This document shows, piece by piece, positions 52,903 through 60,340 of a DNA stretch of 64,000 nt (positions are counted from its first letter, which is position 1; each line of letters begins with the position of its first letter). This stretch comes from Acidobacteria bacterium Ga0077551. Lineage in GTDB: Bacteria; Pseudomonadota; Alphaproteobacteria; Caulobacterales; Hyphomonadaceae. Where the stretch lies: assembly GCA_001464545.1 (NCBI GenBank), contig LNFC01000012.1, positions 50,738 to 114,737 of the forward strand, given 5' to 3'. The translations under genes and the position numbers were made by a program. A model generated the notes under the pieces. That model did not search any database, was not told the DNA's origin, and saw only the letters and a program-made list of their open reading frames with translations.

Positions 52903-53367
52903 GTGCCCAAAGCGAAGTTCAATCCGAACAGCGTCATGAGGCGCCTTGCCGGGGCAGGGCCTTACATTCTGTATGGCAGTCTTCTGGCGGCAGGCGCGCT
53001 GCTGCTTACCTGGCTCGACTATCTGCGCTTCACGCGCACCTTGTCGGGTGAGTTCCAGCTGTTCCTCACCGCTGCGTTCTTTCTCGGCCTCGGTGTCTGG
53101 GCCGGCGCGCGGATTTTCGCCGGCAGGCGGGAAGCACCGGCCTTCGACGGCAATCCCGACGCCCAGCGCACCCTCGGCCTCAGCGCCCGCGAAATGGACG
53201 TCCTGACCCTGATTGCCGACGGCCTCTCCAACAAGGAAATCGCCACACGCCTGAATGTTTCGCCCAACACGGTGAAAACCCATGTCGCCCGGGTCCTCGA
53301 AAAACTGGAGGTCAGCCGCCGCACCGCCGCGCTCGCCCGGGCAAGGGAACTCGGCCTTTTGCCTTGA
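52903..53367 (+). CDS. Membrane-tethered LuxR-type transcription regulator
   Basis: The protein has 154 residues from a GTG at 52903, which has AGGGAGG five bases upstream. Two hydrophobic helices (about residues 15-38 and 47-70) precede a GerE/LuxR helix-turn-helix: TLGLSAREMDVLTLIADGLSNKEIATRLNVSPNTVKTHVARVLEKL. No sensory domain is visible, so the membrane hairpin may be the sensor, or a partner protein may be. The next gene, a DUF4199 membrane protein, usually accompanies this type of regulator. The inverted repeat at 53374-53396 lies between them. Binding sites are unknown. Confidence 0.85.
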   Translation: MPKAKFNPNSVMRRLAGAGPYILYGSLLAAGALLLTWLDYLRFTRTLSGEFQLFLTAAFFLGLGVWAGARIFAGRREAPAFDGNPDAQRTLGLSAREMDVLTLIADGLSNKEIATRLNVSPNTVKTHVARVLEKLEVSRRTAALARARELGLLP

Positions 53368-53373
53368 AATTGC

Positions 53374-53396
53374 GGGTGATCTGGCGAAAATCACCC
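53374..53396 (+). repeat. Inverted repeat between LuxR and DUF4199 genes
   Basis: GGGTGAT (53374-53380) and ATCACCC (53390-53396) are perfect arms with a nine-base spacer, followed by TTTC. It may be a weak terminator or attenuator in the operon, or an operator for the LuxR protein. Confidence 0.4.
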
Positions 53397-53463
53397 TTTC
53401 GGGCGATTGTAGCGACGCGCCGCTGACGGAAGGTTTGCCGGGCAACCCGCAAAGGAGTTTCCC

Positions 53464-54006
53464 ATGTTGCAACGCATCCTGACCCACGGCGTCATCGCCG
53501 GCCTGATCGTCGGCATCCCGATGATCCTCCTGGCGCTGACCCTTGGCGAGTCCGCCCCGAGCGGCGCCCTCGGCATGGCCATCGGCTACACCACGATGCT
53601 GGTGGCGCTCAGCATCATCTTCCTGGCGATCAAGCGTCAGCGGGATGTCGGGAATGGCGGCGTCATCAAGTTCCTGCCAGCCTTCCTGATGGGCCTTGGC
53701 ATCAGCGCCGTGGCGGGCGTCCTTTACGTGCTCGCCTGGGAAGTCTCCCTCGCGATCAGCGGCATGGATTTCGGCGCGATGTACGCCGAACACCTGGTCG
53801 AGGCGGCCAAGGCCCGCGGCGCCAGCGAGGCCGAGATCGCTGCAGAGCTGGCCAAGGCGCAGGATTTTGCAAAGATGTACGCCAATCCGCTCTTCCGTAT
53901 GCCGATCACCTTCACCGAGATCCTGCCCGTGGGCATCCTCGTCTCGCTGATCTCGGCGCTGCTGCTGCGCAACAGCCGCTTCATGCCGGCCAGAGCGGCG
54001 GCCTAG
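53464..54006 (+). CDS. DUF4199 family membrane protein
   Basis: The protein has 180 residues with four or five helices, at about 8-28, 38-58, 72-96 and 150-172. The order TILTHGVIAGLIVGIPM, LGMAIGYTTMLVALSIIFLAIKRQRD and FLMGLGISAVAGVLYVLAWEV is typical of DUF4199. A soluble helical segment (about residues 100-140) of Glu/Ala/Lys composition lies between the third and the last helix. Function is unknown, but the gene is often beside small membrane-bound LuxR regulators, as here. Its TAG shares CTAG with the stop of the convergent nitroreductase gene. Confidence 0.85.
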   Translation: MLQRILTHGVIAGLIVGIPMILLALTLGESAPSGALGMAIGYTTMLVALSIIFLAIKRQRDVGNGGVIKFLPAFLMGLGISAVAGVLYVLAWEVSLAISGMDFGAMYAEHLVEAAKARGASEAEIAAELAKAQDFAKMYANPLFRMPITFTEILPVGILVSLISALLLRNSRFMPARAAA

Positions 54007-54680
54007 TCCTCGAAGCCGCGGAATACCGCGGCTTCGTCCACGGACTTGCGTTTCGAGACGACGGCGTTGGCCGGGAAAGTATCATCCGGCCAACCCATCG
54101 CCACGCAGGTCTGGATCACCTGGTCGTCCGGGATGCCGGCTTCGGCGCGCACCACCGGGCTCTGCATGATGCCCTGCGAGTTGATCACGCAGCCAAGCCC
54201 CCGGTTCCAGGCGGCGTTGACGAGGCAGTTGACCACGCCGCCGCAATCGAACGGCGCGATGTCACTGCCCTGGATCGACTTGTCATAGGTGATCACGATC
54301 GAGACAGGTGCATCGAACTGGCGGAAACCGCGCAGGATCCAGTCCATGCGCTTTTCCTTATTGTCGCGCTCGATGCCCATCGCCTCGAACAGCTGGACGG
54401 CAATTTCGATCTGGCGCTTGCGGTGCTCGCCGGCATATTCCGGCCCGAGGCGGAACTCGCGGCTGTGCGGCACGCCGGCCAGGTTTCGCTCCACATTGCC
54501 GGCCCGGATCCGGTCGAGCACGTCGCCGGTGACGACATAGAAGTTCCAGGGCTGGGTGTTCAGCGAGGTGGGCGCGCGCATCGCGATCTCGAGGATTTCG
54601 CGGATCAGCGCTTTCGGGACCGGCTTCTTCTGGTAGCCCCGGATGCTGCGGCGGCCCCGCACAACGTCATCGAATTCCAC
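54003..54680 (-). CDS. Nitroreductase family protein
   Basis: This is an FMN-dependent oxidoreductase of 225 residues. The FMN-binding N-terminal motif is VVRGRRSIRGYQKKPVPKALIREILEIAMRAPTSLNTQPWNFYVVTG. The other landmarks are GGVVNCLVNAAWNRGLGCVINSQGI and QVIQTCVAMGWPDDTFPANAVVSKRKSVDE, the NfnB/NfsA-like C-terminal. I chose the GTG at 54680, because AGGAG lies six to seven bases before it; upstream in-frame codons start an unconserved stretch. The substrate is unknown; nitro compounds or quinones are the usual ones. It is divergent from the MaoC gene. Confidence 0.9.
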   Translation of the reverse strand: MEFDDVVRGRRSIRGYQKKPVPKALIREILEIAMRAPTSLNTQPWNFYVVTGDVLDRIRAGNVERNLAGVPHSREFRLGPEYAGEHRKRQIEIAVQLFEAMGIERDNKEKRMDWILRGFRQFDAPVSIVITYDKSIQGSDIAPFDCGGVVNCLVNAAWNRGLGCVINSQGIMQSPVVRAEAGIPDDQVIQTCVAMGWPDDTFPANAVVSKRKSVDEAAVFRGFED

Positions 54681-54817
54681 ATCAAACTCCTGTCGCGTTT
54701 CCGAAGCTGTTCTAGCGATGCTGTTCGCCAGTGCATCCCCTCCCGTTGCGTCACGCTTGCCAAGCTCCGGTCTTCCGGCAACTTCCGGCGCTATCTGACA
54801 GCACGGGGGCAGGGCAC

Positions 54818-55285
54818 ATGCGATACTTCGAAGACATGGTGATCGGCACGCGCACACGCGCCTCGCGCACGTACAAGGTGACGCGGGAAGAGGTGATCGA
54901 GTTCGCCACGAAATATGATCCCCAGCCGTTCCACCTGGATGACGAGGCGGCGAAGAACACGTTCTTCGGCCGCCTGTCGGCGTCGGGCTGGCATACCGGC
55001 GCGATGGTAATGCGCATGATGGTGGATACCTGGAAGGATACCGAGCCGACCGCCGGCCTCGGCTCGCCCGGCATCGACGAACTGCGGTGGGTGAAGCCCG
55101 TCTATCCGGGCGACGAGCTGTCGGTCGAGATGGAACTGATCGACAAGCGCCGCTCGAAATCCCGCCCCGACATGGGCCTCACCAAGACGAAGCAGACCGT
55201 CACCAACCAGCACGGCGACGTCGTCATGACGATGGTCTCCAACGGCCTCCTGCGTGTGCGCGATCCGTCGGCGCCGCTTGAGTAA
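54818..55285 (+). CDS. MaoC-like hotdog-fold dehydratase
   Basis: This is a hotdog-fold protein of 155 residues. The hydratase motif is ATKYDPQPFHLDDEAAKNTFFGRLSASGWHT, with the catalytic Asp and His in place. The strand GIDELRWVKPVYPGDELSVEMELIDKRRSKSRPDMG matches the MaoC/PaaZ-like single-domain group. It probably hydrates enoyl-CoA thioesters, with substrate specificity open. The ATG at 54818 is the first that gives the conserved MRYFEDMVIGTRT start. It is convergent with the SDR gene, and the terminator at 55290 lies between. Confidence 0.88.
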   Translation: MRYFEDMVIGTRTRASRTYKVTREEVIEFATKYDPQPFHLDDEAAKNTFFGRLSASGWHTGAMVMRMMVDTWKDTEPTAGLGSPGIDELRWVKPVYPGDELSVEMELIDKRRSKSRPDMGLTKTKQTVTNQHGDVVMTMVSNGLLRVRDPSAPLE

Positions 55286-55289
55286 CAAA

Positions 55290-55315
55290 AAAGCCCGCTC
55301 CGGAGAGCGGGCTTT
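55290..55315. terminator. Strong terminator after the MaoC gene
   Basis: AAAGCCCGCTC (55290-55300) and GAGCGGGCTTT (55305-55315) form an eleven-pair stem with loop CGGA; an A tract precedes and CCAAA follows. It shares its stem with the terminator at 49391-49418. Confidence 0.85.
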
Positions 55316-55401
55316 CCAAACGCTGAAGGGGAGAGCCCCCACGAGCAAGGCGAAGGCGCAGCGGCCCCGCGCAACGCGCGGGAACCGCGGCGAGCATTTG
55401 A

Positions 55402-56181
55402 TTAGCGAGGCGCCATGCGGATGGCGCCGTCGAGGCGGACGTCTTCGCCGTTGAAATAGGCGTTGCGGCACATCTCGACCGCCAGCGAAGCGTACTCTTC
55501 CGGATGGCCGAGACGGGCCGGGTGCGGAACCTGCGCGCCTAGGGCGGCTTTCACGGGCTCCGGCGCGGCGGCCAGCAGCGGGGTGTTGAAGATGCCCGGC
55601 AGGATCGTGTTCACACGGATGAAATCACGGCTGAGGTCGCGCGCGATCGGGAGCGTCATGCCGACGACGCCGCCCTTGGAGGCGGAGTAGGCAGCCTGGC
55701 CGATCTGGCCGTCTTCAGCAGCGACCGAAGCGGTGTTGACGATCGCGCCGCGCTCGCCGTCGATCGGGTCGAGCGTCAGCATGCCGGCAGCGGATTTGGC
55801 GATGCAGCGGAAGGTGCCGACGAGGTTGATCTGGATGATCAGGTTGAACTTATCGAGCGGGAAGTGTTCCGGCGCGCCGGTTTCCTTGTTGCGGCTGGCG
55901 GTCTTGATCGCGTTGCCGGTGCCGGCGCAGTTGATCAGGATCCGCTCCTGGCCGATCGCGGCGCGGGATTTGGCGAAACCGGCATCCACCGAAGCTTCGT
56001 CGGTCACGTTGACGTTACAGAAAACGCCGCCGAGTTCCTTGGCGAGCGCTTCGCCTTTTTCGGCGTTGAGGTCGAACAGGGCGACCTTGACGCCGTAAGA
56101 GGCCAGTTTGCGGGCGGTTGCGGCCCCGAGGCCGGAAGCGCCACCCGTGATGACGGCGGAGATGTTCGAGTTCAATTCCAT
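55402..56181 (-). CDS. Short-chain dehydrogenase/reductase, HSD10-like
   Basis: This is a classical SDR of 259 residues. The cofactor motif is TGGASGLGAA, the NAG equivalent is INCAGTGNAIK, and the catalytic Ser/Tyr/Lys set sits in IVNTASVAAEDGQIGQAAYSASKGG. FDLNAEKG after strand 2 suggests NAD. The insertion NKETGAPEHFPLDKFNLIIQINLVGTF and the ending FNGEDVRLDGAIRMAPR are like type-2 3-hydroxyacyl-CoA dehydrogenase/HSD10 proteins. The substrate is therefore probably a 3-hydroxyacyl-CoA, though this is inference. It is divergent from the DUF1232 gene, with about 80 bp between them. Confidence 0.92.
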   Translation of the reverse strand: MELNSNISAVITGGASGLGAATARKLASYGVKVALFDLNAEKGEALAKELGGVFCNVNVTDEASVDAGFAKSRAAIGQERILINCAGTGNAIKTASRNKETGAPEHFPLDKFNLIIQINLVGTFRCIAKSAAGMLTLDPIDGERGAIVNTASVAAEDGQIGQAAYSASKGGVVGMTLPIARDLSRDFIRVNTILPGIFNTPLLAAAPEPVKAALGAQVPHPARLGHPEEYASLAVEMCRNAYFNGEDVRLDGAIRMAPR

Positions 56182-56259
56182 GGGCAGCTGCCTTCCTTTG
56201 ATGTTGACCGAGTTATCGGCTATGACCGCACTGCACTATAATGCCGCTAGGAGAGCGCA

Positions 56260-56661
56260 ATGACTGACGCAGCGGAAATCATCAATACGGTGAAGGGCGA
56301 AGGCGGCGTGTACCTTCCCAAGTCGATCCAGCGCAATGAGCGCGTGGCGCGCGGCCTGATTCCCAAGCTGTTGCGCCTGGCCGGCCAGCTTCCGTTCGCG
56401 GACGACCTCGCCAGCGCCTACTACTGCGCTCGCGACCCGTTGACGCCCGCCAAGGCGAAGGCCGTGCTGTTTGCGGCAGCGGCCTATTTTGTCATGCCCG
56501 CCGACATGCTGCCGGATGTCATCGTCGGCCTCGGCTTTACCGATGACGCCGCTGTGCTCGCGACCGCCCTCGGCGTGGTCGGTTCGCACGTGAAGGAACG
56601 CCACCGCGTGATGGCGCGCCGCCTGCTGCGCTTGCCGGAGCCCATCGGAGACAAGACCTGA
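56260..56661 (+). CDS. DUF1232/YkvA family protein
   Basis: The protein has 133 residues. The family core is DLASAYYCARDPLTPAKAKAVLFAAAAYFVMPADMLPDVIVGLGFTDDAAVLATAL, with two hydrophobic helices around the invariant PxDxxPD segment. The N-terminal part is a charged helix. Function is unknown; YkvA proteins are small membrane proteins common in bacteria. The ATG at 56260 has AGGAG (56250-56254). The stop TGA at 56659-56661 overlaps the apparent CTG start of the following YhhN gene, so the two are probably coupled. Confidence 0.88.
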   Translation: MTDAAEIINTVKGEGGVYLPKSIQRNERVARGLIPKLLRLAGQLPFADDLASAYYCARDPLTPAKAKAVLFAAAAYFVMPADMLPDVIVGLGFTDDAAVLATALGVVGSHVKERHRVMARRLLRLPEPIGDKT

Positions 56662-57314
56662 GCGCGCCTGCGCTCTGGGCTGCCTTCGCAACCGCCAGCC
56701 TCGCCGCGCTGGCCTATGGCTTTTTGTACAGCTTCCGGGGTGAAGGCGCAGGCCGCGCCGTCCTGAAGGTTTCCGGTGTTGCGATCCTCGCGCTGACCGC
56801 CTTTGCCTCCGGCGCGACCTGGCTTGTCTGGGCGGCGCTGGCGGCATCTGCGATCGGTGATGCGTTCCTGGCGGGCAAGCCTGACCGCTGGCTGCTGCCG
56901 GGCATGGCAGCCTTTTTCCTGGCGCACGTCTTCTACGTCATCCTGTTCTGGCAGTTGGGGGAGGGCGCCGGCGGGAGCTGGCCGGTCAAGATTGGCCAGG
57001 CCGCGCTCGTGCTCGGCGGCGCGGCGTATATCCGCTGGCTGATGCCCTGGCTCGGCAAGATGCGCTTGCCGGTCCTCGCCTATGGCGCGGTCATCCTGAT
57101 GATGGGCGCCGCCGCGATAGCGCTGCCCGCCGCCTACTGGCTGGTCACCCTCGGCGCACTGATGTTCATCGCGTCCGACGCCATCCTCGCGCACCAGCTG
57201 TTCTGCCGCCCGGCGGAGGCCCCGCCGCAGAAGCTGCCCTCCTACGCGGTCTGGTTCCTGTATTTCTTCGGGCAGGCGGCGATCACGCTCGGCCTGCTGC
57301 CGGCGGCCGCCTAG
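56658..57314 (+). CDS. YhhN/lysoplasmalogenase-like membrane protein, apparent CTG start
   Basis: This integral membrane protein has 218 residues and eight likely helices. The family stretches GDAFLAGKPDRWLLPGMAAFFLAHVFYVI and MFIASDAILAHQLF match the YhhN family, which includes TMEM86 lysoplasmalogenases; the family's Asp residues lie in GDAFLA and SDAIL. The first helix, LWAAFATASLAALAYGF, lies upstream of the first ordinary start (TTG at 56724). The codon CTG at 56658 overlaps the DUF1232 stop as CTGA, and GGAG sits seven bases before it, so I place the start there. The TTG gives a protein 22 residues shorter that lacks helix 1. Confidence 0.82.
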   Translation: MSAPALWAAFATASLAALAYGFLYSFRGEGAGRAVLKVSGVAILALTAFASGATWLVWAALAASAIGDAFLAGKPDRWLLPGMAAFFLAHVFYVILFWQLGEGAGGSWPVKIGQAALVLGGAAYIRWLMPWLGKMRLPVLAYGAVILMMGAAAIALPAAYWLVTLGALMFIASDAILAHQLFCRPAEAPPQKLPSYAVWFLYFFGQAAITLGLLPAAA

Positions 57315-58147
57315 ACCGGCTTGTCGCCGTTCACGGTGGCGCGGCGCATGTGGCGGCGGTGGCCGGGATAATCATTCAGCGCATAGTGCCAGGTGCAGCG
57401 ATTGTCCCACATCGTCACGTCGCCCGCCTGCCAGCGGACACGGCAGGTGAAGCGTTCCTCGCGGGACAGGTTGAACAGGTAGTCGAGCAGCGGCTTGCTC
57501 TCGCGCGTGGACCAGCCGGCGAAACGCAGGGTGAAAGCCGGGTTCACGTAGAGGCCCTTGCGGCCGGTCTCCGGATGCGTGCGGATGACCGGGTGTTCGT
57601 ATTCCGGCGCGTCTTCCGCCTCGGAGGTTTCCATCGACTGGCGCTTCTGCGCGGAGGTGCCGTGCGTGCTGTATTCGCGGCTCGCCGAATGGACCGCCTT
57701 GAGGCCCGCCAGCGTGGCCTTCAGGCCCGGCGACAGCGCGTCATAGGCCGCCTGCTGGTCTGCAAACAGCGTGTCCCCGCCATAGGGCGGCAGCTCGATG
57801 GCATGCAGGATGGAGCCCAGGGCGGGCGTCTCCTCGAAGCTCATGTCGGTGTGCCAGCCGCCGCCGAAATTCACCTTGTCCTCTTTCTCCTTGATGATCT
57901 CGAGGAGTTCCGGATGCTCCTTCATCCCCTTTACATAGGGGTGGATGTTCAGCGTGCCGAAGCGGCGCGCGAAGGCCTTGTGCTGATCCGGTTGGAGGCC
58001 TTTCTGGCCCCGCATGACGATGACCTTGTAGTCCAGAAACGCCTGATGGACGCGGTCGAACTCCGCATTCGACAGGCCGGACTGCAGGTCCAGCCCGAAG
58101 ATTTCAGCGCCCAGCGTGCCGGACAGGGGGAGGATGTCTATGCTCAT
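57311..58147 (-). CDS. TauD/TfdA family Fe(II)/2-oxoglutarate dioxygenase
   Basis: This is a cytoplasmic dioxygenase of 278 residues. The iron site is HxD in GGWHTDMSF (His99, Asp101) and the distal His is His254 in WDNRCTWHYALNDYPGHRR, where the Arg of the last motif binds 2-oxoglutarate. The start is MSIDILPLSGTLGAEIFGLDL. It is nearest to the TauD/TfdA group, but the substrate (sulfonate, aryloxyacid, alkyl sulfate or other) cannot be told. It is convergent with the YhhN gene and shares CTAG with it. The S9 peptidase gene ends at 58191, on the same strand and 43 bp upstream of this start. Confidence 0.9.
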   Translation of the reverse strand: MSIDILPLSGTLGAEIFGLDLQSGLSNAEFDRVHQAFLDYKVIVMRGQKGLQPDQHKAFARRFGTLNIHPYVKGMKEHPELLEIIKEKEDKVNFGGGWHTDMSFEETPALGSILHAIELPPYGGDTLFADQQAAYDALSPGLKATLAGLKAVHSASREYSTHGTSAQKRQSMETSEAEDAPEYEHPVIRTHPETGRKGLYVNPAFTLRFAGWSTRESKPLLDYLFNLSREERFTCRVRWQAGDVTMWDNRCTWHYALNDYPGHRRHMRRATVNGDKPV

Positions 58148-58190
58148 CCCCCGAGTGAACCATCCGGCCGCCAGCGGCGCAAGGCAGGCG

Positions 58191-60164
58191 TCAGTTTAGA
58201 GATTCTGCTGCGGCGGGGGCGGGGCTTGCCGCCTTGCCTTTCAGGTATTTGTCGAGGAACCCGAGATAGGCCTCTGCGGCGGTAATCCGGTTCGCCTTTT
58301 TCTGGAAACCGTGCCCCTCGTCCGGGAACACGACATATTCGACCGGCACCCCGTTGGCGCGCACAGCAGCGACGATTTCGTCGCTTTCCACCTGCAGTAC
58401 GCGCGGATCGTTGGCGCCCTGCACGACCAGCATGGGCTTGACGATGTTCGACGCATGGAACAGCGGCGAGATCGCGCGGTGGCGCTCGGCATCGGTCGCC
58501 GGGTCGCCCATCTCGTCATAGAGCGCGACGCGGAACGAGCCCCACCAGGCAGGGATGCTCTCAAGTGTGCGCACCCAGTTCGTGACGCCGAAGATATTCA
58601 CGCCCACATCGAACGCTTCCGGCTCGAAGGCGAGCGCCGCGGCCGTCATGAAACCGCCATACGAACCGCCCAGGATCCCGATCCTGTCGCCATCGATATA
58701 GTCGAGCGATTCAAGATAGGTCCGTCCCCAGACGATGTCCTGCAGGTCTTCTTCCCCGTGGCGCTTGTCGTCCATGTGGAAGAAGGTCTTTCCGTAGCCG
58801 GAAGATCCCCGGTTGTTTGCGGCGAGCACGGCGTAGCCATTGTTCACGAGGAACTGGATGTCGGCCGTGTACCCCTTCTGGCTCTGCCCGCCGGGCCCGC
58901 CATGCACCCAGACGATCGCCGGAACCGGCGTCTCGGCAGACGCGGTCTTCGGCACGTAGAAGATCGCCGGTATCTCCAGCCCGTCAAAGCTCGGGTAGCG
59001 CACGATCGAGGCGGTAACGAGGTTGGCTTCGTCGATGGCCGGAGAGAGCGCATTGGTCAGGCGCGTGGCGACGCCGGTTGCAAGGTCTGCGGTATAGATG
59101 TTGCGCGGAGACGTATCGGTGTTGACGCCGAAGGCGACGCGCGTCTCGTCATCATTGAAGCAGACCTGCGTTACCTCGCCGTCCGGAACGCCGGACAGGG
59201 CAAGCGGCTTGCCTGTCACGGTGTCGAGGAAAGTTACTTCCCAGAGGCCATCCGCATTGACCGTGCTGACGCGGTAGCGGCCGGTCGGCGAATGGCTCAC
59301 CGCCAGCACGTCCCAGTCTGCGGAGACCAGCGCGGCCTTCTCGTCGGTGGCCACATCGTGGGTCCAGGCCTCGGTGAACTCGCCGTGCTCGTTTGTTCCG
59401 TATACCAACTTTTGGCTGTCCGGCGTGAAGCCATAGGCGGTGTAGGCGATGTTGCCGTCGTGCGGTGTGATCAGCGTCTTTTCCGGGGCGGCCGCGCCCA
59501 GGTCATACAGGTAGAGATTGGCGTCCGCGCTGGACACGTTCTCGACCAGCGCCAGCAGCTTGCCGTCCGGGCTGATGGCCCCGATTTCCAGCCCGTCATT
59601 CTGGTAGATCATCCGGCTGCTGTAGTCGGCCGTAGAATAGGCGTAGACATCGTCGGTCGCCTCGTCCCGCGCGTTGGTCGCCACATAGAACGTCTCGCCG
59701 CTCTGGTTCCATCCCAGGAAATAGGCGCGCGTCTTCTCGCCTGGCGTCAGGTCCTTCAGCGTCCCATCCACTTCACGCACGTAAAGATGGCTCAGTTCGT
59801 TGCCGCCGCCGTCCGCTTCCACCAGCACCCGGCCATCCGCAGGAAAGTAGGATTCGGCATAGGTGGAGTTCTCCGCCGATTGGGTCAGCGCGGTTTTCGT
59901 TCCGTCGGGGCTCAGGGTGTAGGCGTTGAAGATGCCGGTTTCGTCCGAGCTTGTGAGCAGGGACTGGCCATCCGGCGCGAAACACCGGCCGCGGCCCGCG
60001 GCAACGCTATAGCTGATCGTGTCGTAAAGTTGCTGCGCGGTGTACGTCGTGAAGCCGGCCGGAGCGGCGGGGGTTGCGGCCAGTTCAGCGGGAGCCTCGG
60101 CTTGGGGAGGGCTGGCGCACGCGGACGCGAGCAGGATTGCGGATGAAATCAACAGGTTACGCAT
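58191..60164 (-). CDS. S9 family prolyl oligopeptidase-like lipoprotein
   Basis: This is an exported serine peptidase of 657 residues. The leader MRNLLISSAILLASACASPPQ ends in the lipobox ASAC. A beta-propeller (about residues 40-390) carries blade motifs such as SPDGTKTALTQ and GKLLALVENV. The alpha/beta-hydrolase catalytic domain has VWVHGGPGGQS, the nucleophile elbow GILGGSYGGFMTAAAL, and the catalytic His in VVFPDEGHGFQKKANR. This is the arrangement of acylaminoacyl-peptidase/DPP-IV-like S9 enzymes. GGAGGG precedes the ATG at 60164; an ATG eight codons upstream lacks such a site. It is divergent from serC, with about 175 bp between. Confidence 0.93.
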   Translation of the reverse strand: MRNLLISSAILLASACASPPQAEAPAELAATPAAPAGFTTYTAQQLYDTISYSVAAGRGRCFAPDGQSLLTSSDETGIFNAYTLSPDGTKTALTQSAENSTYAESYFPADGRVLVEADGGGNELSHLYVREVDGTLKDLTPGEKTRAYFLGWNQSGETFYVATNARDEATDDVYAYSTADYSSRMIYQNDGLEIGAISPDGKLLALVENVSSADANLYLYDLGAAAPEKTLITPHDGNIAYTAYGFTPDSQKLVYGTNEHGEFTEAWTHDVATDEKAALVSADWDVLAVSHSPTGRYRVSTVNADGLWEVTFLDTVTGKPLALSGVPDGEVTQVCFNDDETRVAFGVNTDTSPRNIYTADLATGVATRLTNALSPAIDEANLVTASIVRYPSFDGLEIPAIFYVPKTASAETPVPAIVWVHGGPGGQSQKGYTADIQFLVNNGYAVLAANNRGSSGYGKTFFHMDDKRHGEEDLQDIVWGRTYLESLDYIDGDRIGILGGSYGGFMTAAALAFEPEAFDVGVNIFGVTNWVRTLESIPAWWGSFRVALYDEMGDPATDAERHRAISPLFHASNIVKPMLVVQGANDPRVLQVESDEIVAAVRANGVPVEYVVFPDEGHGFQKKANRITAAEAYLGFLDKYLKGKAASPAPAAAESLN

Positions 60165-60340
60165 AGGCGCCCTCCAGCAGATGAACATTGGGCGCCACCA
60201 TAACCGTATTGCGCCTCAGGTCACCTCCCGCCGCGTCACGAAAATGCCGTTTGCGGACACCGCCGATTTGTGAGACACCGCCGGCGGGCCAGGCGCCCCC
60301 AACGGCGCCCAGCCTATCTGTAAGGATAGGAGTAAAACAG

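Noticed and set aside
58311..60146. A 611-codon plus-strand frame opposite the S9 peptidase
   Set aside because: Antisense shadow; the S9 frame has a signal peptide, propeller and catalytic motifs.
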